Source: an uncultured Eubacterium sp.
Lineage (GTDB): Bacteria > Bacillota > Clostridia > Lachnospirales > Lachnospiraceae
Assembly (NCBI GenBank): GCA_900548465.1
Contig: URKY01000019.1
Span: 1 to 41,755 of the forward strand
Direction: 5' to 3'
Length of the DNA: 41,755 nucleotides
A model generated the notes under the pieces. That model was not told the DNA's origin and made no database searches. It was given only the letters and a program-made list of their open reading frames with translations. Positions within the stretch are counted from its first letter, which is position 1. The number at the start of each line of letters is the position of its first letter. Position numbers and translations under genes: made by a program. This document shows, one piece after another, positions 25,264 through 33,878 of the stretch.

Positions 25264-27003
25264 TCAATTTTTCTCTGCTTCCACATTTATAAACTCCTGC
25301 TTTGTTACATCAAATAATCCCATATCAGTTATTTTGACCTCAGGTATTACCGGCAATGACATAAAGCACAGGGTCATGGTAGGCTCAACATCATGGCTTA
25401 CTCCAAGTTCATTGTATGCCTTATCGTGAATCTTAATTAATTTGTCCTTAACCCATTCTCCGCTCCGGTCACTCATTAGCCCTGCTATTGGCAGTGGCAT
25501 GCTCTCAAGAACTTCGCCATTATTTACGACTACAACTCCACCTTCCTGCTCTATGATTTTTGAAACTGCAAAAGCCATATCTTCATTTGTAGTTCCCACC
25601 ACTATTATATTATGGGAATCATGGGCTACAGTTAGGGCAATGGCACCTACTTTAATGCCGTAGCCGGCAATGAGTGCCGTAGCAACATTTCCTGTCATCT
25701 GATGTCTCTCAATTACGGCAATTTTTGCAACATCAATATCTTTGTTAAATCTGAAATCCCCATCATTCGTTCTGTCCACAGTCATTACTTCTTTTTTTGT
25801 AACTACACTACCGGGAATAATCCGGATGACATTTGCTTTTTCAGTTTTTAAATTAAGTTTTAATTTTTTCGTAGAAAAATCCTTAACCCTCACACTTCCT
25901 GCAACTTTTTGTGTATCAATATGTTTTACTTCCGGTAAGTATGTGCCATTCTCTGTCACTATTTTTCCTTCGATAAATACCTTTTCGATTTTGAAATTTT
26001 CTAAATCATTTACTAACACGATATCTGCTTTTTTGTCCGGTGCAATTGCTCCCCTGTCACGCATTTCAAAACACTCTGCCGCATTGAGAGTTGCCATTTG
26101 AACTGCTGTAATAGGATCTATTCCATTAGCCACACAGATACGCAATTTTTCATCTATGTCTCCTTTTTCAAAAATGGTTACAGGTTGTAAGTCATCTGCG
26201 CATAAAACACATCTCCTTGCATTTTGTTCCGTAACACCTTTTAACAATATAGGAAGTTCCCTGCAGGCTGAACCATATCTTAACATAACATACATTCCGT
26301 TTCTCAGTCTTTCCTGAAATTCTTCAACCGAACCACTTTCATGATCTGTATGTATCCCTGCCGTAATATATGCTGACAGTTCATCTCCTGTAAGTCCCGG
26401 CGAATGACCATCAATTAATTTTCCGGCTTTATGACACAATTCAATTTTATCTAATACATCAGAATCTGTATTTACAACCCCTACCGTATTCATAAATTCA
26501 CCAAGTCCGAAAACATTTTCATCTTTAATTACTGACTTCATTGCTTCTGCATCAACTACTGCCCCGGCGTGTTCCCACGGAGTACATGGTACGCAGGATG
26601 GAAGCATATATTTTATATTTAGTACCGCATTTTCTGCTGCATTTATCATATAATCCAGTCCATCTATTCCACAGACATTTACTATTTCATGGGGATCCGC
26701 AATTATGGTAGTTGTACCGTGCGGTACAACAAGACGGCTAAATTCTTCCGGTGATACAAAAGACGATTCTATATGAATGTGGCTGTTAATAAATCCCGGA
26801 AGGGCATAATTTCCCTTAGCATCTATCTCTTCTTTTCCCTCGTAACTGCCAATTGCTGCAATTTTTCCATCACTTATTGCAATATCCCCATTAATTATCT
26901 CATGAGAATACACGTTTACAATTTTGCAGTTTTTTATAACAGTATCTGCCGGTATTCTTTTTGCTGCCACATCAATCCTTTTTTTCAATCTGTCTTTTGC
27001 CAT
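25264..27003 (-). CDS. ade: Adenine deaminase
   Basis: 579 residues of the amidohydrolase superfamily, AdeC type, turning adenine into hypoxanthine and ammonia in purine salvage. It has the metal-binding INSHIHIESS, GTTTIIADPHEIVNV, LPSCVPCTPWE, IDGHSPGL, GIHTDHES and CADDLQP motifs and a C-terminal domain with GYGIKVGAIALTVAHDSHN. Length is normal for AdeC. It follows a HAD hydrolase by 11 bases, with AGGAGG upstream of the ATG, in a three-gene operon. Confidence 0.94.
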   Translation of the reverse strand: MAKDRLKKRIDVAAKRIPADTVIKNCKIVNVYSHEIINGDIAISDGKIAAIGSYEGKEEIDAKGNYALPGFINSHIHIESSFVSPEEFSRLVVPHGTTTIIADPHEIVNVCGIDGLDYMINAAENAVLNIKYMLPSCVPCTPWEHAGAVVDAEAMKSVIKDENVFGLGEFMNTVGVVNTDSDVLDKIELCHKAGKLIDGHSPGLTGDELSAYITAGIHTDHESGSVEEFQERLRNGMYVMLRYGSACRELPILLKGVTEQNARRCVLCADDLQPVTIFEKGDIDEKLRICVANGIDPITAVQMATLNAAECFEMRDRGAIAPDKKADIVLVNDLENFKIEKVFIEGKIVTENGTYLPEVKHIDTQKVAGSVRVKDFSTKKLKLNLKTEKANVIRIIPGSVVTKKEVMTVDRTNDGDFRFNKDIDVAKIAVIERHQMTGNVATALIAGYGIKVGAIALTVAHDSHNIIVVGTTNEDMAFAVSKIIEQEGGVVVVNNGEVLESMPLPIAGLMSDRSGEWVKDKLIKIHDKAYNELGVSHDVEPTMTLCFMSLPVIPEVKITDMGLFDVTKQEFINVEAEKN

Positions 27004-27014
27004 ACATAAGCCTC

Positions 27015-27830
27015 CTAATTATTAAGAATAAATTTGTTGATTACCTGCACTATTCCGTCATCATTATTTGACGCAGTAATGTAGTCTGCCGCCTCTTTTA
27101 CCTCTTTTGCTGCATTTTCCATTGCCACTCCAACTCCCGCATATTTTATCATTGACAAATCATTTAATCCGTCACCGCAGGCAATAGTACTCTCCCTTGC
27201 TATTCCAAGTAATCCTATTAACTTTTCTATTGAAGCTGCCTTGTCAATTCCCTTTGGCATTATTTCAATAAAGAAATCGCAGGAACGGTATATACTCAAT
27301 TTGTCTCCAAACCTTTTAATTAAATCTTGTTCGTAAAATTCTGATTCTTCCGGCTTTGCTGTACAAAGACATTTATTAGGGTTAAAATCCAGATATTTTT
27401 CTACATCCGTCATATAAGCGGGAATTTTATTTATAACTATTGCTTCTCTGAAAATATATTTATCCATTCTTGTTGCTACTAAAGCCTGCTTCAAATCATA
27501 GCTTATTAACCCAAGATTATGAACCCTGGCATATCTTATTAACTCCGGCACATACTTTCTGTCCATTACGTTTTCAAACACTGTTTTGTTTGTGCTACAA
27601 TCAATTACTTTTCCACCATTAAAGGCAAGAATATATCCACCGAATTTTTCAAGTTCCAGTTCTTTTGCAACCGGAACTATTCCCGGCGTAGGTCTGCCTG
27701 ACGCAAGGGCAATAATGTGTCCCTGCTCTTGTATTTCAATTAATTTTTCTTTTGTCTTTTTTGTTATTTTCTTTTCATCGTTTGTTAATGTTCCGTCTAA
27801 ATCTAAAAAAATAATTTTTCTATTATCCAT
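27015..27830 (-). CDS. Cof-type HAD hydrolase
   Basis: 271 residues. Motif I reads IIFLDLDGTLTNDEKKI, the catalytic Asp being the first D of DLDGT. ALASGRP follows as motif II, and ACGDGLNDLSMIKYAGVGVAMENA as motif IV. The cap is the large C2 type between motifs II and III, so it belongs to the Cof/YidA family of sugar-phosphate or nucleotide phosphatases. Substrate is unknown; its place before adenine deaminase weakly suggests a nucleotide-linked substrate. Confidence 0.9.
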   Translation of the reverse strand: MDNRKIIFLDLDGTLTNDEKKITKKTKEKLIEIQEQGHIIALASGRPTPGIVPVAKELELEKFGGYILAFNGGKVIDCSTNKTVFENVMDRKYVPELIRYARVHNLGLISYDLKQALVATRMDKYIFREAIVINKIPAYMTDVEKYLDFNPNKCLCTAKPEESEFYEQDLIKRFGDKLSIYRSCDFFIEIMPKGIDKAASIEKLIGLLGIARESTIACGDGLNDLSMIKYAGVGVAMENAAKEVKEAADYITASNNDDGIVQVINKFILNN

Positions 27831-27845
27831 TCGTCCTCTATATCC

Positions 27846-28595
27846 TTAATCCTCATAAACTATTTTATCTACTCTCTCAATTCGCTTTTCAAGTTTTTCA
27901 GCGAATTTGTGAATTGGTAAAAACACTCCCAATTCATCATACTTTGTGCCTTTATCCTCTAATGAATCCTGACCATAAAACACAAATGATCTTGGCAATT
28001 CCTTTTGAAGTTTTAGCAAAATATCCCATACTGCCGCATATGCCTCAGCTTCTGTTTCCCCCTTCAATACACTGTCCGGCAACTCATATACAAGAAGTAT
28101 TCCTATATGCTCTCCCATTTTACATTCCACTACATCCATAGTTTTTTCATCAAAGGAATGTCTTTTTCTATATCCATAGGCTAAATACATTTTTCGTTTT
28201 GGCTTTTTTTCAAACACCTTCTTAAATCTGAGATAGTCTTTCTCTGCAACCTTTATATCGCTTTTTAAAATTCTTCCCTCTTCATCCGTCAGTAAAACAG
28301 GATTATCATTCCCATCTTCATTAAATCTAAAAGGTGCCAGAAATGAGTTTCTCAACAAATCAAACATACTATTTTGACATATAGCCATTAACAATTCCGT
28401 TATGTCTCTGTTTTTATAAGCTGAAAACAATGCTCTTGCAAATTTTTCCGGTGGAAGATATCCTTCCAAAATATCAGGATCAATATTTAATTCACTATAA
28501 AATGTTTCTGTTAACCTTCTACACGCCTCAGGATTTTGCAAAATCTTCTCAAATAAAATATCTGCCTTTTCTTCTCTCTTAAAAATTGTTGCCAT
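27846..28595 (-). CDS. Protein of unknown function, first gene of the adenine deaminase operon
   Basis: 249 residues from ATG at 28595, which follows AAGGGAAG at a normal distance; a GTG three codons earlier overlaps that site. I do not recognise the family. The N-terminal half is helical and charged (FKREEKADILFEKILQNPEA, EKFARALFSAYKNRD). The C-terminal half looks alpha/beta (KMYLAYGYRKRHSFDEKTM, GILLVYELPDS, RSFVFYGQDS). No signal or membrane segment. It is followed after 15 bases by the HAD gene. Confidence 0.75.
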   Translation of the reverse strand: MATIFKREEKADILFEKILQNPEACRRLTETFYSELNIDPDILEGYLPPEKFARALFSAYKNRDITELLMAICQNSMFDLLRNSFLAPFRFNEDGNDNPVLLTDEEGRILKSDIKVAEKDYLRFKKVFEKKPKRKMYLAYGYRKRHSFDEKTMDVVECKMGEHIGILLVYELPDSVLKGETEAEAYAAVWDILLKLQKELPRSFVFYGQDSLEDKGTKYDELGVFLPIHKFAEKLEKRIERVDKIVYED

Positions 28596-28633
28596 CGTTT
28601 CCACTTCCCTTCAAGTCACATTTATATACAAAT

Positions 28634-28639
28634 ATTATA
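28634..28639 (-). promoter_or_regulatory. Probable -10 box of the unknown-HAD-ade operon
   Basis: A consensus TATAAT on the minus strand about 40 bases before the start; the -35 box (TTGAAT, spacing only 15) is weak. Confidence 0.35.
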
Positions 28640-28682
28640 CTAAAAATTAACTATATTCAAGGTATGTTTTTTGTAATAAAAA

Positions 28683-28722
28683 GCACTACTGACCAAACTT
28701 CATAATGTTTAATCAATAGTGC
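28683..28722 (-). terminator. Terminator after the P1B-type ATPase
   Basis: On the minus strand GCACTATTGA pairs with TCAGTAGTGC over a 20-base loop, followed by TTTTTATT. Confidence 0.75.
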
Positions 28723-28748
28723 CGTTTTGCATACTATAATATATTATA

Positions 28749-30824
28749 TTATATTTCCAAATCTTTCATGCTGTTTAATCCGATTGCCAGTGTAGATGTA
28801 TTATGCAACAGGGCTGAAGTTGTTGGTGGAAGAACTCCTGCCACTCCTAATATTATAAGAGCAGAATTTATTCCAACTATTTCACGATAATTTCTGTGAA
28901 TTTTCTTCATAAGCTTTTTGCTTATTTTTATCAACGTTACAATCTGCTCCAGATCCTCGCCATCCACTGTTATGTCTGCGATTTCTCTGGCTACCTGTGC
29001 TCCATTACTTATGGCAATTCCTACATCTGCTTTTGACAGTGCCGGAGAATCATTTATTCCATCACCAACCATAATGACGCATCTTCCGGCATCAACTTCC
29101 TTTTCAACAAATTTCGCCTTGTCTTCCGGTAAAACTTCTGAATAATACTCGTCAACGCCTACCTTTTTGGCTATAGCTTTAGCCGTTCTTTCACTGTCGC
29201 CGGTCATCATTACTACTTTACTGATGCCCAGTTTTTTTAGTTTTTTAATTGTCTTAACTGCCTCTCTACGTAAAGGATCCTCTATTAAAATAACTGCTGA
29301 TAATTTGTTTTCAATTGCAAGATATAAATGAGAATATTCCGTTGGAAGATTTTTAAACTCTTCCATTTTGTCTTCCGGTATTTCACATTTTTCATCTTCC
29401 ATTACAAAATGATAACTTCCTATTACAGCACGTTTATCATTAATTGTTGTAGCTATTCCATGGGCAACAATGTACTCTACCTTGCTATGTAGCTCTTCAT
29501 GAACAAGATTTTTCTTAACTGCTGCATTGACAACTGCATTGGCAATTGAATGAGGAAAATGTTCCTCCAGGCATGCTGCGATTCTTAGCAATTCATCCTT
29601 GCTTCTGTCGTCAAAAGGTACAACATCCACAACTGTCGGTTCTGCCTTTGTTAAAGTTCCTGTTTTATCAAATACGATTGTATCTGCCACAGCAACCTTT
29701 TCAAGAAATTTTCCGCCTTTTACTGTAATGTTATAGTCATTTGCCTGTCTTATTGCTGCAAGCACTGATATTGGCATTGCCAGTTTCAAAGCACAGGAAT
29801 AATCTACCATTAATATGGAAATTGCCTTTGTGGCATTACGTGTCAACAAATATGTAAGGATTGTTCCACCTAAAGAATAAGGTACCAGTTTATCTGCCAG
29901 ATGCTCTGCTTTACCCTCCAATGAGGATTTCAGTTTTTCTGATTCTTCTATCATTGTTACTATTTTGTCAAATTTGCCTGAGCCTCCGGTTTCCTTTACC
30001 AGTATGCTGATTTCTCCTTCTTCAACAACAGTTCCTGCATACACATAACTTCCAACCGTCTTTCTGACTGGGATTGACTCACCTGTCATGGAGGCCTGAT
30101 TAATCATTGCTTCGCCGTCCACAACTTCTCCATCAAATGGTACAACCTCACTCATTCTTGCAACAACTATGTCACCGGTTTTAATTTCATTGTATGGAAC
30201 CTTTATTTCTGTATCGCCATTCTTAAGCCATACACTTCCCACGTTCAGAGACATACTTCTAGCAAGATCATCGACTGATTTTTTGTGAGTCCATTCCTCT
30301 AAAAGCTCGCCAATTCCAAGTAAAAACATAATTGATCCTGCAGTATTAATGTCTCTTCTTAACATAGAAACACCAATTGCCGTAGCATCAAGAACCGGAA
30401 CTTCCAGTTTTCCCTTTGCCAGTGTTTTTACACCTTTTAATACATATTTAAATGCTCTGTAAGCTGTCATCACTATTTTAACGGGATATGGTAATAAAAC
30501 CCTGCTACCATATCTGACAGCAACCATAGTTATAAGTTTTTCCTTATAATGTTCGTTTAATTCTCTTCCTGAATTTTCAAGATAACTTTCAGGAACTTCT
30601 GTCTTATCATAAGAAAATGCCCTTAACAAATCTATTATGACTTTTCTGTCACAATTATAGCTTATAGCTACATCATTCGTTCTGTTATAGACCGTGGAAG
30701 ATTCTACACTATCATTTGTCATAAGATAATATTGTAAAATGTCCGCCTGTCTATATGTCATTTCACCTGACAGAAAATGTACACGAACTCTTCCCTTTAT
30801 CTCATGTTTAATAACAAATTTCAT
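28749..30824 (-). CDS. P1B-type metal ATPase with SCALKLAMP membrane motif, P1B-6/FezB-like candidate
   Basis: 691 residues. It has TGES (247-250), the phosphorylated Asp386 in FDKTGTLT, an EEHFPHS motif, and VGDGINDSPALSKADVG. The metal-site helix reads SCALKLAMP (343-351) instead of the usual CPC or SPC. The N-terminus folds like a metal-binding domain but has no CxxC; it has GRVRVHF with Arg12 and Arg14 instead. These traits point away from copper and zinc exporters and towards the P1B-6 group linked to iron and ferrosomes; this is from memory of the family and not proven. Its ATG overlaps the stop of the small gene before it (TAATG), so the two are translationally coupled. Confidence 0.85.
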   Translation of the reverse strand: MKFVIKHEIKGRVRVHFLSGEMTYRQADILQYYLMTNDSVESSTVYNRTNDVAISYNCDRKVIIDLLRAFSYDKTEVPESYLENSGRELNEHYKEKLITMVAVRYGSRVLLPYPVKIVMTAYRAFKYVLKGVKTLAKGKLEVPVLDATAIGVSMLRRDINTAGSIMFLLGIGELLEEWTHKKSVDDLARSMSLNVGSVWLKNGDTEIKVPYNEIKTGDIVVARMSEVVPFDGEVVDGEAMINQASMTGESIPVRKTVGSYVYAGTVVEEGEISILVKETGGSGKFDKIVTMIEESEKLKSSLEGKAEHLADKLVPYSLGGTILTYLLTRNATKAISILMVDYSCALKLAMPISVLAAIRQANDYNITVKGGKFLEKVAVADTIVFDKTGTLTKAEPTVVDVVPFDDRSKDELLRIAACLEEHFPHSIANAVVNAAVKKNLVHEELHSKVEYIVAHGIATTINDKRAVIGSYHFVMEDEKCEIPEDKMEEFKNLPTEYSHLYLAIENKLSAVILIEDPLRREAVKTIKKLKKLGISKVVMMTGDSERTAKAIAKKVGVDEYYSEVLPEDKAKFVEKEVDAGRCVIMVGDGINDSPALSKADVGIAISNGAQVAREIADITVDGEDLEQIVTLIKISKKLMKKIHRNYREIVGINSALIILGVAGVLPPTTSALLHNTSTLAIGLNSMKDLEI

Positions 30825-31096
30825 TATTCTTCAACACTTTCATCTTCACTGTCGTCTTCAAAAACTTCTTCTGTTGATTTTCTGTCATCGTTAATCTGTT
30901 TTGCTTCTGCATAAATATCCTCAGCATTTTCCTGAACTGTAGTAACAGTATCCATCACGCTTTCCTTAGCCCTCAAAACTGCTGCAGTACAGTTAGCATA
31001 TACTTTTTTTGCATCTTTACTTGAAAGAATTTTTATTCCTGCTGTTCCAAATAAAGTTCCTGCTGCAAACATTCCAATCTTTTTTAATGCCTTCAT
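30824..31096 (-). CDS. Small membrane protein with acidic tail, DUF6110-like (FezA-type position)
   Basis: 90 residues. A short basic start (MKALKKIG) precedes a hydrophobic segment with GTLFGTAGIKIL (about 8-25). A helical middle part (KKVYANCTAAVLRAKESVMD) and a strongly acidic end (EEVFEDDSEDESVEE) follow. From memory it resembles DUF6110 proteins that sit next to P-type ATPases. It is coupled to the ATPase downstream and has AGGAGG 6 bases before its ATG. It could help anchor or load metal for the pump; the acidic tail could bind cations (inference). Confidence 0.75.
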   Translation of the reverse strand: MKALKKIGMFAAGTLFGTAGIKILSSKDAKKVYANCTAAVLRAKESVMDTVTTVQENAEDIYAEAKQINDDRKSTEEVFEDDSEDESVEE

Positions 31097-31119
31097 AATA
31101 AATCCTCCTAAAATAAAAA

Positions 31120-31159
31120 TGGTTAGTTGTTTTTCACCTTTGTTACTTGCAACTAACCA
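31120..31159. promoter_or_regulatory. Perfect 10-bp inverted repeat overlapping the start of the ATPase operon
   Basis: TGGTTAGTTG and CAACTAACCA flank 20 bases. On the minus strand the right arm is followed by TTTTTATTTT and then AGGAGG, so it can act as a terminator for the upstream ZIP gene. It also lies just downstream of a good -10 box, so it may be an operator. The predicted start point falls inside its first arm. Confidence 0.6.
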
Positions 31160-31160
31160 A

Positions 31161-31189
31161 ATAATAACGCTTTATTCAATTTTTTTCAA
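31161..31189 (-). promoter_or_regulatory. Promoter of the small protein / P1B-ATPase operon
   Basis: TTGAAA (31189-31184), 17 bases, then TATTAT (31166-31161) on the minus strand, inside the gap after the ZIP gene. Confidence 0.55.
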
Positions 31190-31218
31190 TACAAAATATT
31201 GGATTTTTCGCTCCATTT

Positions 31219-31995
31219 TTACCCTAATGCTACATCCAATACCATCATTAAAGCAAACCCTATGGCAAACCCTATTGTTCCAATATTTGTATGTTCTCCT
31301 GACTGTGATTCGGGAATTAATTCTTCCACTACCACATACATCATGGCACCTGCTGCAAATGCCAGTATATAAGGAAGTACAACAACAATTTTTGCTGTAA
31401 GCAATACAGTTATAAAAGCGCCTATTGGTTCAACTATTCCTGATAAAAAGCCACAACCAAAGGCTTTTGACTTACTCATTCCTTCACTTTTCAATGGCAT
31501 GGAAATAATTGCTCCCTCCGGAAAGTTTTGTATTGCAATACCTATGGACAATGCCAGAGCTGCCGTTACACTTATTCCTGTTTTTCCTGCCACTGCTCCT
31601 GCATAAGCCACACCTACTGCCATTCCCTCAGGTATATTGTGAATTGTCACTGCAAACATCATCATTGTTGTCTTTGAAAATTTGCTTTTTACTCCTTCAG
31701 GTTTGTCGCTGTCTAAATGCAAATGCGGTACAATGCTGTCTATTGCCAGTAAAAACAATATTCCAAGCATAAACCCTGTAACTGCCGGTATCCATGCAAT
31801 TATATTCTGCTCTTTTGCCATATCAATTGCCGGAATAAGCAAAGACCATATACTTGCCGCCACCATTACTCCTGACGCAAATCCTAACAACGATTTTTCA
31901 ATTTTTATGTTCATGGTATTTCTCATAAAAAATACCATTGCTGATCCTAATGTTGTTCCTAACAAAGGTATAATCAAAACAATTAATTCATTCAT
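31219..31995 (-). CDS. ZIP family metal importer
   Basis: 258 residues from ATG at 31995, preceded by GGGAG; a longer in-frame start at 32040 has no ribosome site. It has eight hydrophobic helices and the two metal-site motifs HNIPEG and NFPEGA of ZIP transporters (ZupT/GufA type), with a His-containing loop (VPHLHLDSD). ZIP proteins import zinc, iron or manganese. It lies upstream of the small protein and P1B-ATPase on the same strand, so metal uptake and metal handling are side by side. Confidence 0.9.
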   Translation of the reverse strand: MNELIVLIIPLLGTTLGSAMVFFMRNTMNIKIEKSLLGFASGVMVAASIWSLLIPAIDMAKEQNIIAWIPAVTGFMLGILFLLAIDSIVPHLHLDSDKPEGVKSKFSKTTMMMFAVTIHNIPEGMAVGVAYAGAVAGKTGISVTAALALSIGIAIQNFPEGAIISMPLKSEGMSKSKAFGCGFLSGIVEPIGAFITVLLTAKIVVVLPYILAFAAGAMMYVVVEELIPESQSGEHTNIGTIGFAIGFALMMVLDVALG

Positions 31996-32059
31996 ATAAC
32001 ATCTCCCTTCCCTGTGTAGTTTATAAATTATGTCAACCATATTCTATATTACAGTAAAA

Positions 32060-32086
32060 GCTCCGTGAATTCAACCATTCCGGAGC
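32060..32086 (-). terminator. Terminator after the ABC exporter operon
   Basis: On the minus strand GCTCCG pairs with CGGAGC across a 15-base loop, followed by TTTTACT, 19 bases after the stop codon. Confidence 0.65.
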
Positions 32087-32104
32087 CTTTGTACATTTAT
32101 TATT

Positions 32105-33877
32105 CTAAATCTGATTAAACTGCGCCATATAGAGATTATAATATATTCCCTTTTTATCCAGCAGTTGCTTATGATTTCCTTCTTCCACAATCTTTCCGTC
32201 ATCTACCACAAAAATTCTGTCAGCCTTTTTTATTGTGGACAATCGATGGGCAATAACAAAGGAAGTTCTTCCCTTTAATATTTCTTCTATTCCCTTTTGA
32301 ACAAGTAACTCCGTTTTAGTGTCAATGCAGGATGTTGCTTCATCAAGAATAAGTATCTTAGGTTTTGACACCATTGTTCTCGCCAGCGCAATTAACTGTT
32401 TCTGGCCAATTGACAGACCTCCACCTCTTTCGGAAAGTCTTGTGTCATACCCATTTTTCATTTTCATAATAAAATTATGGGCATTTACGGATTTTGCTGC
32501 CTCTATTATTTCCTCATCTGTAGCATCTAATTTTCCATAACGGATGTTGTCTTTAACAGTACCGGAAAATATGAAGTTTTCCTGTGTCATAATCCCCATC
32601 TGCTGTCTTAAACTTTCAACCGTAACGTCCTTAACATTATATCCGTCTAAAAGTACTTCTCCTTCATTGGCATCATAAAATCTGCTAATAAGATTTACAA
32701 TAGTTGATTTTCCTGCCCCTGTAGGTCCTACAAGAGCTATTGTTTCTCCCGGATTTATGTTGAAACTTACATCATCCAGTACCTTTTCTTTGTCATAAGC
32801 AAAGGTTACATTATCAAAAGTAACTCTTCCCTGAATCTCCGGAAGTTCTCCTGCACCTTCCTCATCTGCTATTTCCGGCTCTGTATCAAGCACCTCAAAA
32901 ATACGCTCTGCACCTGCAATGTTAGTTACTATCTGATTGTAAAAATTGCTCAGGTTATTAATCGGCTGCCAGAACATGTTTATATATGTTCCAAATGCTA
33001 TAAACGTACCTACGGAAATATGCTCTGCTTTTAGGATTACTATTCCCACAAAATAAAGGGAAATACATCCCAGTCCCCATGAGAAATCAATTACCGAACC
33101 GAAGCTGTCGCTCATCCTTACTGCACTTCTAAATGACTGCTTATGTTCATTTATTAAGTGATCAAAAGTTTCTTCCGTTTCATCTTCTGCAGTAAAGCTG
33201 TGAATTATTCTCATTCCCGACATATCTTCATGCAAAAACGCATTAAGGTTAGATGATTTCTTTCTGAACAACTGCCACCTTGGATGGGCTTTGATTTGAA
33301 TATATGAAATTGCCACTGCCATAACCGGTGTGCTGAGAAGTGCTGCTACTGCAAGTTTTGGATTTTTTGCAAACATAATTGCAACAACCGCCACAACAGT
33401 AATAAAATCAGGGATTAATGTTGTTACGCAGTTTGACAGTACATCCTTTAGGGAATTAATGTCTCCGATAATTCTTGATAAAATTTTTCCCGTAGGTCTG
33501 CTGTCAAAGAATTTAAAGCCCAGTTTTTGTATATGAGTGTACAATTCCTGCCTTATTGTCAGTAAAATACTGTTACACATTTTTGCCATGATGTACATAC
33601 GTAATTTTATTGCCAGCGTCACAAGAAGATTTAACACCAGCGCTATAATCAGTAATTTGCAAAGACCTCCATAGTTACCTTTTCCTATGTAATTATCAAT
33701 GGCAGACTCAATTATCAGGGGATTTGCAAGGCTTATTGCAACACAATATCCCATTAACAATAATACTAACAAAATCGTCCACTTATACACAAGAAGGTAC
33801 GAAAATAGCCTTTTCAGGGTTTGAAATTTGCTTTTTTCTACGCTTTTTTCATCTTCTTTATACGAATTGTAAGCCAT
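32105..33877 (-). CDS. Heterodimeric ABC exporter subunit with full Walker B
   Basis: 590 residues: six transmembrane helices (about 30-320) fused to one ATPase domain (about 345-580). Walker A is GPTGAGKST, Walker B ILILDEATSCID with catalytic Glu, and switch IAHRLS. The signature reads LSIGQ in place of LSGGQ. In heterodimeric exporters such as BmrCD or TM287/288 one ATP site is degenerate; here the altered signature should pair with the Walker B of the partner, which has Asp for Glu. It follows its partner with 1 base between stop and start. Probably a multidrug or lipid exporter. Confidence 0.92.
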   Translation of the reverse strand: MAYNSYKEDEKSVEKSKFQTLKRLFSYLLVYKWTILLVLLLMGYCVAISLANPLIIESAIDNYIGKGNYGGLCKLLIIALVLNLLVTLAIKLRMYIMAKMCNSILLTIRQELYTHIQKLGFKFFDSRPTGKILSRIIGDINSLKDVLSNCVTTLIPDFITVVAVVAIMFAKNPKLAVAALLSTPVMAVAISYIQIKAHPRWQLFRKKSSNLNAFLHEDMSGMRIIHSFTAEDETEETFDHLINEHKQSFRSAVRMSDSFGSVIDFSWGLGCISLYFVGIVILKAEHISVGTFIAFGTYINMFWQPINNLSNFYNQIVTNIAGAERIFEVLDTEPEIADEEGAGELPEIQGRVTFDNVTFAYDKEKVLDDVSFNINPGETIALVGPTGAGKSTIVNLISRFYDANEGEVLLDGYNVKDVTVESLRQQMGIMTQENFIFSGTVKDNIRYGKLDATDEEIIEAAKSVNAHNFIMKMKNGYDTRLSERGGGLSIGQKQLIALARTMVSKPKILILDEATSCIDTKTELLVQKGIEEILKGRTSFVIAHRLSTIKKADRIFVVDDGKIVEEGNHKQLLDKKGIYYNLYMAQFNQI

Positions 33878-33878
33878 T

